Of a stretch of 64,000 bases of DNA, positions 55,642-63,434 are shown piece by piece. Position 1 is the stretch's first letter; each line of letters begins with the position of its first letter. The DNA comes from an uncultured Azospirillum sp. (GTDB lineage Bacteria > Pseudomonadota > Alphaproteobacteria > Azospirillales > Azospirillaceae), in the NCBI RefSeq assembly GCF_946480385.1, contig NZ_CAMLJP010000001.1:1-64000 (forward strand). The letters run 5' to 3'. The translations under genes and the position numbers were made by a program. The notes beneath the pieces were generated by a model that did no database searches, was not told the origin of the DNA, and saw only the letters and a list, made by a program, of their open reading frames with translations.

Positions 55642-56072
55642 GCCTGAAAACGATCATCCGCCTGCAGAAGCTGCAACTGGACGAGAAGCGTCGCGTCCTG
55701 GCGGAACTCCACACGCTGGCCGACCGGCTGCGCAACGAGATCGAGAAGGTGAAGCAGGAGATCGCGCACGAACAGGAAACGGTGCGCGACGACTTCTCCG
55801 TCTCCTTCACCTACTCCAACTTCGCCCAGGCGGCGTTGGAGCGCGGCCGTAAGCTGGGCGAGTCCCTGGGCCAGGTGGAGGCGCAGATCAACATCGCCAC
55901 CGACGAAATGGCCGAGGCCTTCCAGGAGCTGAAGCGCTACGAACTGGCGGAAGAGGAGCGGCTGAAGCGCGAGCGCGACAAGCAGAAGCGCAAGGAGGCC
56001 GCGATGCTGGACGAAACCGCGCTGGTCGGGTTCAGGCGCCGGCAGGCGGAGGAGGAGGCGGCTGGGGGGTGA
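55638..56072 (+). CDS. fliJ: Flagellar export chaperone FliJ
   Basis: A 144-residue coiled-coil protein ([23 protein letters not shown] to the C-terminal [16 protein letters not shown]) that binds FliI and FlhA. The length and the extended helix match the FliJ family, which is poorly conserved in sequence; position right after fliI with an ATGA overlap supports it. A stronger start than the GTG at 55629 is ATG 55638. Confidence 0.88.
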   Translation: MSLKTIIRLQKLQLDEKRRVLAELHTLADRLRNEIEKVKQEIAHEQETVRDDFSVSFTYSNFAQAALERGRKLGESLGQVEAQINIATDEMAEAFQELKRYELAEEERLKRERDKQKRKEAAMLDETALVGFRRRQAEEEAAGG

Positions 56073-56097
56073 GGTTTTTTGGGGGTGGGGGTCTGTT

Positions 56098-56303
56098 GCC
56101 CCTCCCTAACCCTCCCCCGCTCTCAGCGGACCTATGGTCCGCCTGTCGCGTCAGCACAAAGGAAAGCTTTGTGCGAGAGCTTCGCGGGAGAGGGGACTGC
56201 CGCCGCCTTGCGATTCAGTTCACGCTCGCAAGCATCCTACCCCCTCTCCCGCGATCAAACCGGCCATCGGCCGGCCGAGAGCGGGGGAGGGATGGGGAGG
56301 GGG
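56098..56303. repeat. Nested palindromic intergenic element
   Basis: The 250 bp after fliJ holds four nested inverted repeats and no gene. Outer arms are CCCCTCCCTAACCCTCCCCC... (56099-56124) against 56277-56302, about 26 bp with three mismatches. Then come GCGGACC-TAT-GGTCCGC (56126-56142) and GCACAAAG/CTTTGTGC (56154-56174). Inner arms CGCGGGAGAGGGG/CCCCTCTCCCGCG (56183-56195, 56241-56253) match over 13 of 13 bases. This is a REP- or MITE-like unit. Confidence 0.65.
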
Positions 56304-56325
56304 CATTGAGCGACAACGTCGCCCT

Positions 56326-56904
56326 TCAAACCGTCACCGATACCAGGCCACCCGGCGATCCGCCGGTAGGCCCGCCGGCCGTGGCCGGAGTGAAGCCGCC
56401 GGTCGTCGGCGCTGCAGAGTCGGTCCCCGTCGCCGGCCCGCCGCTGCCAGAAACGCTTGCGAAGGATACGCCAACCGACGTGCCGGCCGACCCGGAGGTA
56501 CTCGCCGCCGGGGTATAGCCACTGCCCGACGAAGCCCCCGTTCCACCGGTGGAGCCGTCCGTCGACCCGCTTGCCGCCGTCTTCGCCGCGGCCGATTTGC
56601 GTTCGTCTTCCTGGGCGAGCCGGCTGGCGGTACGGCGGTATTCCTCGACCACACGCTGGGAGGGAATCTGGTCCTGGGTTTCGCCGGTGTCGAAATCGCG
56701 GAAATACAGAACAGCCACCCGCGCGCCCTGGTCGTAGCGCAGGAAGGGGCTGATATAGCCGGGGCCGGAAGCCTTCTCCGCTTCGGCGCTTGCGGCTGTG
56801 CCGTTGGCCTCGGCGGGAAGCGACGCAGAAGCGGTGCCTGCCTCCGTCGGCTGGAAAGCCGTCGGGCGGATTGCCGTCGTGCTGGAAACGCCACGGATCT
56901 CCAT
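56326..56904 (-). CDS. Putative FlaG-like flagellum-associated protein
   Basis: The 192-residue protein has a Ser/Thr/Ala-rich start and a central segment VAVLYFRDFDTGETQDQIPSQRVVEEYRR. That segment resembles the FlaG domain pattern of ...DxxTGExxxQIP... A long Gly/Ser/Thr-rich tail follows. FlaG domains affect filament length. The gene lies next to fliJ and the small gene at 57020, supporting a flagellar link. Similarity is by pattern, so treat as tentative. Confidence 0.55.
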   Translation of the reverse strand: MEIRGVSSTTAIRPTAFQPTEAGTASASLPAEANGTAASAEAEKASGPGYISPFLRYDQGARVAVLYFRDFDTGETQDQIPSQRVVEEYRRTASRLAQEDERKSAAAKTAASGSTDGSTGGTGASSGSGYTPAASTSGSAGTSVGVSFASVSGSGGPATGTDSAAPTTGGFTPATAGGPTGGSPGGLVSVTV

Positions 56905-57019
56905 CGGTGCCTCCCGCGCTTCTTGCCCGCTTTCCAGGCGTTGCCGTTGAGACAGCTCCCAGCCGGGTGCCGTCCCGCTTCACTCTCCCAGCCGTCCCCG
57001 CTACGCGACGCGGTCCGGT

Positions 57020-57250
57020 TCAGACCGAGATGTTGAGATTTTGGCCGCGGGTGGGGGTGGTGTTGCCGCCGCTGGAACCGCTCTGGACCGTCTGCGCCTC
57101 CTGCTGGCGGCGGGTGCGCTCGGTCTGGTCTTCCTGCGCGGATTCGACGGGGGAGGTGGACCGCTGCGCCGCGGCCGGGCCGCTGCTGAGCGGGGTGACG
57201 TAGGGCTGCTGCTGATAGCCGCCGATACCGCCAATGCTGCTGACGCCCAT
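57020..57250 (-). CDS. Small disordered protein, flagellar region
   Basis: A 76-residue protein (MGVSSIGGIGGYQQQPYVTP, then Gln/Glu/Arg-rich and Ser/Gly-rich stretches), likely disordered. It lies 115 bp upstream of the FlaG-like gene on the same strand. CGGAGGAACG precedes the ATG. No known domain; a small exported or scaffold role is only a guess. Confidence 0.5.
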   Translation of the reverse strand: MGVSSIGGIGGYQQQPYVTPLSSGPAAAQRSTSPVESAQEDQTERTRRQQEAQTVQSGSSGGNTTPTRGQNLNISV

Positions 57251-57294
57251 GATCGTTCCTCCGGTCGCTGATGCGACGCTTCCTCAACCAACTA

Positions 57295-57307
57295 GGCAAA
57301 TTTTGCC
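57295..57307. promoter_or_regulatory. GGCAAA-T-TTTGCC palindrome upstream of the 57020 gene
   Basis: A perfect 6-bp inverted repeat with one central base lies 45 bp before the start of the small minus-strand gene. A TTGACA-like hexamer occurs further upstream on the minus strand near 57371-57376. Operator function is a guess. Confidence 0.3.
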
Positions 57308-57396
57308 CGATCGGAAGGGTTAGCGCCAGCGAAATCGCGCGGTTGGACAGCCTTTGCCGAGAATGTCAACGATCAAAGTGACTTGCGGTCAAACGG

Positions 57397-58389
57397 TCAC
57401 AACTCTTTTTCCGTGACCGGTTCCGCTCCGGCAACCGGAGTGACGGACTCCGTTGGCGACTCGGCATTGCGCCACAGCGCGGCTTCGACCGCGAGAGTCC
57501 AGAAGCTTTCGGCCGCCTTGCTCTGGCGGGCGCGGGGGCGGACCAGCCGGATCTGCACCGGAACGGTCCAGCGCTCGTCGCCGGCCGGCACCCCGGCGCG
57601 CACCAGGGTGCCGCGCGCCAGATCTTCGGCGATCAGGCTTTCCGGCAGCCACGCCACCCCACGCCCGTCGCGGGCCAGCGTGCGCAGCACCGCCGCGAGG
57701 TGGGAGGTGAAGACGGTGTCGAGCGCCGCAGGCAGCGGCTGCACCGCCCGCACCGCCTCCAGGATGCGGCCCATGCCGGACTCGCGGCTGTAGGAAAGGT
57801 GCGGCAGTGGCGCGCTTTCGCCGTCGGCCAGCAGATGGCGCGGCCGGCCGGCGGCATCGGGGGCGGTCACCGCCAGCAGCCGGTCGCCGCCGACGACGAC
57901 GGAGCGGAAGGACTCCGCATCCAGCCGGCCGGCCGCCGCCGGGTGGGCGTGACACAGCAGGAACTGCGCCTGCCCGGCCAGCATCAGCCGCTCGCAGGCC
58001 TCCATACTGTCGGACGACAGGGTGATGGCGCCCAGCCGCGCCCGCGCCTCCAGTGCCCGCAGCCAGGAGGGAAAGAAGGTCAGCGACAGCGCGTGGGTGG
58101 CGGCGAAGCGCAGGGTCGCGGCCTCCGACTGGGCGGCGAGCCGGGCCTCCTCGCGGCCCTGCAGCAGGCGGCGCACGGTCTCGTCGGCGAAGGGGCGGAA
58201 GCGGCGCCCGGCCTCCGTCAGCGTCACCGGCTGGGCACTGCGGTCGAACAGCGGGGTGCCGGCCCAATCCTCCAGCGCGCGGATGCGGCGGCTGAAGGCC
58301 GGCTGGGTCAGGTGGCGCGCGTCGGCGGCGCGGGAGAAGTTGCCGCAATCCACCAGCGCCAGGAAATCGTCGAGCCAGGAGAGTTCCAT
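57397..58389 (-). CDS. LysR-type transcriptional regulator
   Basis: The 330-residue protein has an N-terminal winged helix (SWLDDFLALVDCGNFSRAADARHLTQPAFSRRIRALEDW) and a LysR effector domain. It is divergent from the tartrate dehydratase gene, the classical arrangement for a regulator of its neighbour, so tartrate-responsive control is plausible. The N-terminus also resembles HypT-type regulators, so a stress role cannot be excluded. The effector is unknown. Confidence 0.9.
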   Translation of the reverse strand: MELSWLDDFLALVDCGNFSRAADARHLTQPAFSRRIRALEDWAGTPLFDRSAQPVTLTEAGRRFRPFADETVRRLLQGREEARLAAQSEAATLRFAATHALSLTFFPSWLRALEARARLGAITLSSDSMEACERLMLAGQAQFLLCHAHPAAAGRLDAESFRSVVVGGDRLLAVTAPDAAGRPRHLLADGESAPLPHLSYSRESGMGRILEAVRAVQPLPAALDTVFTSHLAAVLRTLARDGRGVAWLPESLIAEDLARGTLVRAGVPAGDERWTVPVQIRLVRPRARQSKAAESFWTLAVEAALWRNAESPTESVTPVAGAEPVTEKEL

Positions 58390-58555
58390 CGCTCAATCTT
58401 CGTCACGGAATCTTCATCGCGTCTGGCGAGCCGGCGTTCCGCCACCCTATGCCGAACCCGCATGATGCGTTCCGACCTTGGCATTGGCCCGGCGGCCCGC
58501 ACCATCCCTACAGTGCCGTCATCGAACGCGCCACCACGCTGCAAGGGGAACCGCC

Positions 58556-59728
58556 ATGCGCATCGTCGAAATCCGCGAGCAGACCGCCGGGATCAAGTCC
58601 GACATCGCCAACGCCTTCATCGATTTCAGCCAGATGACCTGCAGCGTCGTCGCGGTGGTCACCGACGTGGTGCGCGACGGCAAGCCGGTGATCGGCTACG
58701 GCTTCAATTCCAACGGCCGTTATGCCGCTGGCGGGCTGCTGCGCGAGCGCTTCATTCCCCGGCTGATGTCGGCCGCGCCCGACAGCCTGCTGGACGATAG
58801 CGGCGAGAACCTCGACCCGTTCCGCATCTGGGCGCGGCTGATGACCAACGAGAAGCCGGGGGGCCATGGCGAGCGGTCCGTCGCCGTCGGCACCATCGAC
58901 ATGGCGGTGTGGGATGCCGTGGCGAAGATCGCCGGCGTGCCGCTCTACCGCCTGCTGGCCGACCGCTTCCGCGGCGGGGTGGCCGACGACAGCGTCTGGG
59001 TCTATGCCGCCGGCGGCTATTACTATCCGGGCAAGGACGTGACGGCGCTGCAGGACGAGATGCGCAGCTACCGCGACCGCGGCTACAAGGTCGTGAAGAT
59101 GAAGATCGGCGGCGCCCCCCTGGCGGAGGATCTGCGGCGCATCGACGCGGTGCTGGAGGTGGTCGGGTCGGGCGAGAACCTGTGCGTCGATGCCAACGGC
59201 CGCTTCGACCTCGACACCGCCATCAAGTATGCGGAGGCGCTGAAGCCCTACGGCCTGTTCTGGTACGAGGAGGCCGGCGATCCGCTGGACTATGCGTTGC
59301 AGGCCGAACTCGCCAACCACTATGACCGGCCGATGGCGACCGGCGAGAACCTGTTCTCCCACCAGGACGCCCGCAACCTGATCCGCCATGGCGGCATGCG
59401 GGCCGACCGCGACTGGCTGCAGTTCGACTGCGCGCTGAGCTATGGGCTGGTGGAGTATCTGCGCACGCTGGACATGTTGAAGGACAATGGCTGGTCCAGC
59501 CGCCGGGTGGTGCCGCATGGCGGGCACCAGATGTCGCTGAACATCGCCGCCGGCCTTCATCTGGGCGGCAATGAGTCCTACCCCGACGTCTTCAAGCCCT
59601 TCTGCGGTTTCGCCGACGGTATCGCAGTCGAGGATGGCCGGGTGCGCCTGCCGGACCTGCCCGGCGTCGGCTTCGAAGCGAAGTCGGAACTGTTCGCGAC
59701 GATGAGCGGGCTGCTGGAAACCCGGTAA
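58556..59728 (+). CDS. tarD: D(-)-tartrate dehydratase, enolase superfamily
   Basis: The enzyme dehydrates D(-)-tartrate to oxaloacetate. The 390-residue product follows the Bradyrhizobium TarD pattern closely: IGYGFNSNGRYAAGGLLRERF, NEKPGGHGERSVAVGTIDMA, VYAAGGYYYPGK, VVKMKIGGAP (catalytic Lys), VDANGRFDLDTAIKYAEAL, GENLFSHQDARNLIRHGGMR and VPHGGHQMSLNIAAGL (catalytic His). That degree of match favours TarD over other mandelate racemase-type enzymes. ATG 58556 is chosen on family start. It is divergent from the LysR gene. Confidence 0.9.
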   Translation: MRIVEIREQTAGIKSDIANAFIDFSQMTCSVVAVVTDVVRDGKPVIGYGFNSNGRYAAGGLLRERFIPRLMSAAPDSLLDDSGENLDPFRIWARLMTNEKPGGHGERSVAVGTIDMAVWDAVAKIAGVPLYRLLADRFRGGVADDSVWVYAAGGYYYPGKDVTALQDEMRSYRDRGYKVVKMKIGGAPLAEDLRRIDAVLEVVGSGENLCVDANGRFDLDTAIKYAEALKPYGLFWYEEAGDPLDYALQAELANHYDRPMATGENLFSHQDARNLIRHGGMRADRDWLQFDCALSYGLVEYLRTLDMLKDNGWSSRRVVPHGGHQMSLNIAAGLHLGGNESYPDVFKPFCGFADGIAVEDGRVRLPDLPGVGFEAKSELFATMSGLLETR

Positions 59729-59843
59729 CGTTGCTCAAGCTTAAGATCGGAACCTGTTCCATTGGGAGACTGGCTATCAATCTTTGAATCGGCCATTGAC
59801 CGAGTGCCGCGCTGTGGCAATCTGTTGGTGGTCGCAACGTTTC

Positions 59844-59859
59844 AGAAAGGAGGTGATCC
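59844..59859 (+). promoter_or_regulatory. Full-length Shine-Dalgarno before a small gene
   Basis: AGAAAGGAGGTGATCC is the exact complement of a canonical 16S rRNA 3' tail (GGAUCACCUCCUUUCU), 16 bases. Its GGAGG core is 7 bases from ATG 59861. Few genes use so extended a site, so initiation should be very strong, or the region could bind the 30S subunit in another role. Confidence 0.85.
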
Positions 59860-59860
59860 A

Positions 59861-60040
59861 ATGTCTCATGGAGCCAGTCCGGTCGTCGCCGCATTGTTCG
59901 GTCTCGCCACTCTCCTGACGGCGGGGATCGCCAACGCGGACTGTTCGTCCACCCATAGCGCAAGCGCCTCGCCGCCGCCGGCCTCCAGCACCGTCGGATC
60001 GGCCGGCACGCCGGCGCCGAGCACCACGCGTGGCGGGTGA
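59861..60040 (+). CDS. Small secreted Ser/Pro-rich protein
   Basis: The 59-residue product has a signal peptide (VVAALFGLATLLTAGIANA, cleaved before DCSSTHS) and a short Ser/Pro/Thr tail with one Cys. No family is recognised. The exceptional Shine-Dalgarno suggests high translation. A terminator follows 37 bp on, so it is a one-gene unit. The role may be a surface or periplasmic small protein; unproven. Confidence 0.6.
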   Translation: MSHGASPVVAALFGLATLLTAGIANADCSSTHSASASPPPASSTVGSAGTPAPSTTRGG

Positions 60041-60077
60041 CAGCCGAACGCTGACGACCAGGAACATCCATGCATGG

Positions 60078-60115
60078 AAACGGGCCGCCCCTGACCGGGC
60101 GGCCCGTTTTCTTTT
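60078..60115 (+). terminator. Terminator after the small secreted gene
   Basis: ACGGGCCGCCC-CTGACC-GGGCGGCCCGT is an 11-bp perfect stem followed by TTTCTTTT, 40 bp after the stop. Confidence 0.9.
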
Positions 60116-60294
60116 CCCTTCGGAAATGCAATGAAATCAGGTTGTGGGTCGATCTATCCGAAAAATACCACAGAGGTGAGCGATCGTTGCTTTTTCGCAC
60201 TGTGGAAGTCCATGTATTGGAATTTTTAATACTTACCTGCCACCATCGCGCGTGAAAACCCCGATACGGGTTCGGGGCGTGTTGGGAGGGCACA

Positions 60295-60849
60295 ATGGAT
60301 CATTCGACCGGTCATCACCATGGCTGCTGCCAGGGCGAACACAGCTCGCGCCGCGGGTTCCTGAAGCTGGCGACGCTGGGTGCCGGCGTGACGCTGATGG
60401 CGCCGATGATGATGAGCCGCCCGGCGCTCGCCGGCAGCGTCGACACGCTTCTGCTGTCTTGCATGGACTATCGCCTGATGGGCCATGTCGCCAGCTACAT
60501 GAACGCCCGCAACATGCAGGCGAACTACGACCACGTCATCCTGGCCGGCGCCAGCCTGGGCGCCCTGACCGAGAAGAAGCCCGCCTGGGGCGAGGCCTTC
60601 TGGGACCATGTCGCGGTCGCCAAGGAGCTGCACCACATCAAGCGCGTGATCGTCATGGATCACCGCGACTGCGGCGCCTACAAGGTCTTCCTCGGCATGG
60701 ACCTGTCGCCCGATCCGGCCAAGGAGGCCGAGGTGCATGGCCAGTACCTGACCAAGCTGAAGGCGATGGTCAAGGAACGTCACCCGGACCTTGAGGTCGA
60801 ACTGCTGCTGATGGGTCTGGACGGCAAGGTCGAGAAGCTGGCGGCATAA
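60295..60849 (+). CDS. Tat-exported beta-carbonic-anhydrase-like protein
   Basis: The 184-residue protein begins with a His/Cys-rich stretch (HHHGCCQGEHS). A twin-arginine signal SSRRGFLKLATLG follows, then a carbonic-anhydrase-like domain: SCMDYRL has the CxDxR Zn and catalytic set, and MDHRDCGAY the HxxC pair. All four beta-CA metal/proton residues are present, so zinc binding is likely and activity plausible. Length is slightly short for a full beta-CA. A strong GGGAGGG site precedes the ATG. No bicarbonate transporter is adjacent. Confidence 0.78.
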   Translation: MDHSTGHHHGCCQGEHSSRRGFLKLATLGAGVTLMAPMMMSRPALAGSVDTLLLSCMDYRLMGHVASYMNARNMQANYDHVILAGASLGALTEKKPAWGEAFWDHVAVAKELHHIKRVIVMDHRDCGAYKVFLGMDLSPDPAKEAEVHGQYLTKLKAMVKERHPDLEVELLLMGLDGKVEKLAA

Positions 60850-60860
60850 GACGGTTCAGA

Positions 60861-60901
60861 AAAAGCCCCTTCTTCCATTGAAAGGAAGAAGGGGCTTTTT
60901 A
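60861..60901. terminator. Bidirectional terminator between CA-like gene and nadC
   Basis: AAAAGCCCCTTCTTCC and GGAAGAAGGGGCTTTT form a 16-bp perfect stem around ATTGAAA, with A and T tracts either side. It can end both convergent transcripts (the CA-like gene and the nad operon). Confidence 0.92.
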
Positions 60902-60912
60902 TTTCCGCACCC

Positions 60913-61746
60913 TCACATATCCAGCCCCAAATCCAGGTTCGGGGCGCTGTGGGTCAGCCAGCCGCAGCTGATCATGTCGACGCCGGTCTCCGCGATGGCG
61001 CGGACGGTGGCGAGGGTGACGTTGCCCGATGCCTCGGTCAGCAGGCGGCCGTCGACCATCCGCACGGCGCGGCGCAGCGTGTCCGGGTCCATGTTGTCGA
61101 GCAGCACAACGTCGACCGGCAGGCCCAGCAGCTCGTCCAGCTGGTCGAGCGTGTCGACCTCCACCTCCACCTTCACCATGTGGCCGATTGCGGCGCGGAC
61201 GCGCTCCACCGCCGGGCGCACGCCGCCGGCGACGGCGATGTGGTTGTCCTTGATGAGGACGGCGTCATCCAACCCGAAGCGGTGGTTGAAGCCGCCGCCC
61301 AGCTTCACCGCGTGCTTTTCCAGAACGCGCAGACCGGGGGTGGTCTTGCGGGTGCAGACGACGCGGGCGTTGGTGCCCTCCACCTCGCGCACCAGGGCGC
61401 GGGTGGCGGTGGCGATGCCGGACAGCCGGCCCATCAGGTTCAGCGCCGTGCGCTCCGCCGTCAGCAGGGCGCGGGCCTTGCCGGTCAGGCTGGCGATGGT
61501 GCCGCCGGGCGCCACGTCGTCGCCGTCGGCGCGCTCCACCGTCACCGAAATGGCCGGATCGAGCAGGCGGAAGGCGATCAGCGCCGCCTCCAGACCGGCG
61601 ACGCGGCCGTCCTTGCGGGCGGCGATGCGGGCGGTCGCCACCGCGTCGGCCGGGATGATGCTGTCGGTGGTGATGTCGCCGGCCCGGCCCAGATCCTCCG
61701 CCAGGGCGGCGCGGACGATGGGCTCGACGGTCAGAGGATGCAGCAT
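60913..61746 (-). CDS. nadC: Quinolinate phosphoribosyltransferase NadC
   Basis: NadC makes nicotinate mononucleotide from quinolinate and PRPP, the last step of the de novo NAD branch. The 277-residue protein has [81 protein letters not shown] and [11 protein letters not shown], all family sites. Its start overlaps the 3' end of nadB by 16 bp, so the two are translationally linked. Confidence 0.96.
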   Translation of the reverse strand: MLHPLTVEPIVRAALAEDLGRAGDITTDSIIPADAVATARIAARKDGRVAGLEAALIAFRLLDPAISVTVERADGDDVAPGGTIASLTGKARALLTAERTALNLMGRLSGIATATRALVREVEGTNARVVCTRKTTPGLRVLEKHAVKLGGGFNHRFGLDDAVLIKDNHIAVAGGVRPAVERVRAAIGHMVKVEVEVDTLDQLDELLGLPVDVVLLDNMDPDTLRRAVRMVDGRLLTEASGNVTLATVRAIAETGVDMISCGWLTHSAPNLDLGLDM

Positions 61747-63380
61747 GCGGCGTCTCCGGATAGGGGACCGGCGGTGCCGGCCAGATCGCTGAGAGTCAGG
61801 GTGCGGGTGCCAGCCCCATCACCATGGGCGGGATTGGGCAGGGGATGGTCGCTGCGGCAATGGGCGCCGCGGCTTTCCTCCCGCGCCAGCGCGGCATGGA
61901 CGACCAGCCGGCCGACCAGCAGCCGGTTGCGCGTCTCGCCCCACTGGCGGACGATGTCCGGCGGAGCCTGGGCATCGTCATCCTCGCAGCGGAGCATGTC
62001 CAAGGCCGCCGCCAGCCGGTCGAGCTTGCGCCGGGCGGCCAGCAGCCCCAGACCGTCGCGCACCAGCCCGGCGCCGTCATAAAGCGCGCTGCGCGCCTCC
62101 GCCCCGATGGCGTCGAGCAGGATGCAGCTGACATCGGCGGCGACCGCCGGTGGACGGGGCAGGGCGAAGGGTGGCAGCGGCGCCAGTGGGCGCTCCGCAA
62201 CGTCGCGGGCGACGCGGGCGCCGAACACCAGCGCCTCCAGCAGGGAGTTGCTGGCGAGGCGATTGGCGCCGTGGACGCCGGTGCAGGCGACCTCGCCGCA
62301 GGCCCACAGCCCCTCCAGGCTGGTGCGTCCGTCGGCGTCGGTGACCACCCCGCCCATGTGGTAGTGGGCGGCGGGCGCCACCGGCATCGGCTCGGCGAAG
62401 GGATCCAGCCCATGCTCGGCGCAGAGGGCCAGCACGGTGGGGAAGCCGTCGGGCTTGGCGGCCAGCGCCGGGCGCAGGTCGAGGAACACCGGCTCTCCCG
62501 CCGCGACGCGTCGGCCGATGGCGCGGGCGACTACGTCGCGTGGCGCCAGCTCGGCCAACGGATGCTCGTCGGGCATGAAGCGGTGGCCGGCGTGGTCGAG
62601 CAGGATGGCTCCGGCTCCGCGCAACGCCTCGGTCAGCAGCGGCACCGGGTCGGCATCGACGGCGAGTGCCGTGGGGTGGAACTGCACGAACTCCAGATCG
62701 GCCAGCCGGGCGCCGGCTCTTGCTGCGATGGCGAGGCCGTCGCCGGTGGCCTCCGCCGGATTGGTGGTGCGGGCGAAGGTGGCGCCGATGCCGCCGGTCG
62801 CCAGGATCACGCGGGGTGCGCGGTGCAGGACCCAACCTTCGGGATGGCAGGCCAGCAGGCCGCAGACCCGACCGTTGCGGAGGACGAGGTCGACGGCGAA
62901 GGCATCGGTCTCCACCCGCACCGAGGGGGTGGCGCGCAGGCGCTCGCCCAGGGCGGTGACCAGGGTGCGGCCGGTGGCGTCGCCCCCGGCATGGACGATG
63001 CGGGCGGCGCCATGGGCGGCCTCGCGGCCGAGCAGCGGCGAGCCGTCGGGCGAGCGGTCGAAGGGCAGGCCATCGTCGAGCAGGCGGCGGACCAGGGCGG
63101 CGCCGTCGCGGGTCAGCAGGGCGGCCATCGCCACATCGACCAGCCCGGCCCCGGCCGCGACGGTATCGGCGGCATGGTCCTCCGGCCGGTCGTCGGGACC
63201 GACGGCGGCGGCGATCCCGCCCTGGGCGTAGAGGCTGGAGCCGCCGGGCAGGCCGGTGGTCTTGGTGATGAGGGTGACGGCGCGTGGGGCGAGTTGCAGG
63301 GCGGCGGTCATCCCGGCAAGGCCGGAGCCGACGACGATCACCTCGGCATCGCGGACATCGTAAGGCGTGCTGGAGGTCAT
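61731..63380 (-). CDS. nadB: L-aspartate oxidase NadB
   Basis: NadB is a flavoenzyme oxidising aspartate to iminoaspartate. The 549-residue protein has the FAD site [32 protein letters not shown] and [11 protein letters not shown], then the [22 protein letters not shown] element. A C-terminal succinate-dehydrogenase-like tail follows. ATG 63380 has AGGAG upstream; a longer reading to 63434 overlaps the nadA end and is rejected. It lies 54 bp after nadA and overlaps nadC. Confidence 0.95.
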   Translation of the reverse strand: MTSSTPYDVRDAEVIVVGSGLAGMTAALQLAPRAVTLITKTTGLPGGSSLYAQGGIAAAVGPDDRPEDHAADTVAAGAGLVDVAMAALLTRDGAALVRRLLDDGLPFDRSPDGSPLLGREAAHGAARIVHAGGDATGRTLVTALGERLRATPSVRVETDAFAVDLVLRNGRVCGLLACHPEGWVLHRAPRVILATGGIGATFARTTNPAEATGDGLAIAARAGARLADLEFVQFHPTALAVDADPVPLLTEALRGAGAILLDHAGHRFMPDEHPLAELAPRDVVARAIGRRVAAGEPVFLDLRPALAAKPDGFPTVLALCAEHGLDPFAEPMPVAPAAHYHMGGVVTDADGRTSLEGLWACGEVACTGVHGANRLASNSLLEALVFGARVARDVAERPLAPLPPFALPRPPAVAADVSCILLDAIGAEARSALYDGAGLVRDGLGLLAARRKLDRLAAALDMLRCEDDDAQAPPDIVRQWGETRNRLLVGRLVVHAALAREESRGAHCRSDHPLPNPAHGDGAGTRTLTLSDLAGTAGPLSGDAACCIL

Positions 63381-63398
63381 GAGGGGACTCCTGACTCT

Positions 63399-63421
63399 CC
63401 CTCTCCCGCCCCGGGAGAGGG
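63399..63421. repeat. Perfect 9-bp hairpin between nadA and nadB
   Basis: CCCTCTCCC-GCCCC-GGGAGAGGG, followed by CTTTT only on the plus strand, i.e. opposite to nad transcription. Its CCCTCTCCC arm recurs in the elements at 39736 and 56098. It may be a mobile palindromic unit or an mRNA-stability stem rather than a terminator. Confidence 0.7.
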
Positions 63422-63434
63422 CTTTTCTATGCAC

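Noticed and set aside
59844..59859. Possible 16S rRNA 3' fragment
   Set aside because: The 16 bases are the complement of the 16S tail and lie directly before an ATG in ribosome-site position, and no flanking rRNA sequence exists.
63399..63426. Rho-independent terminator inside the nad operon
   Set aside because: The T-rich tail is on the plus strand while nad genes run on the minus strand, so it would not end nadA transcription in the standard way.
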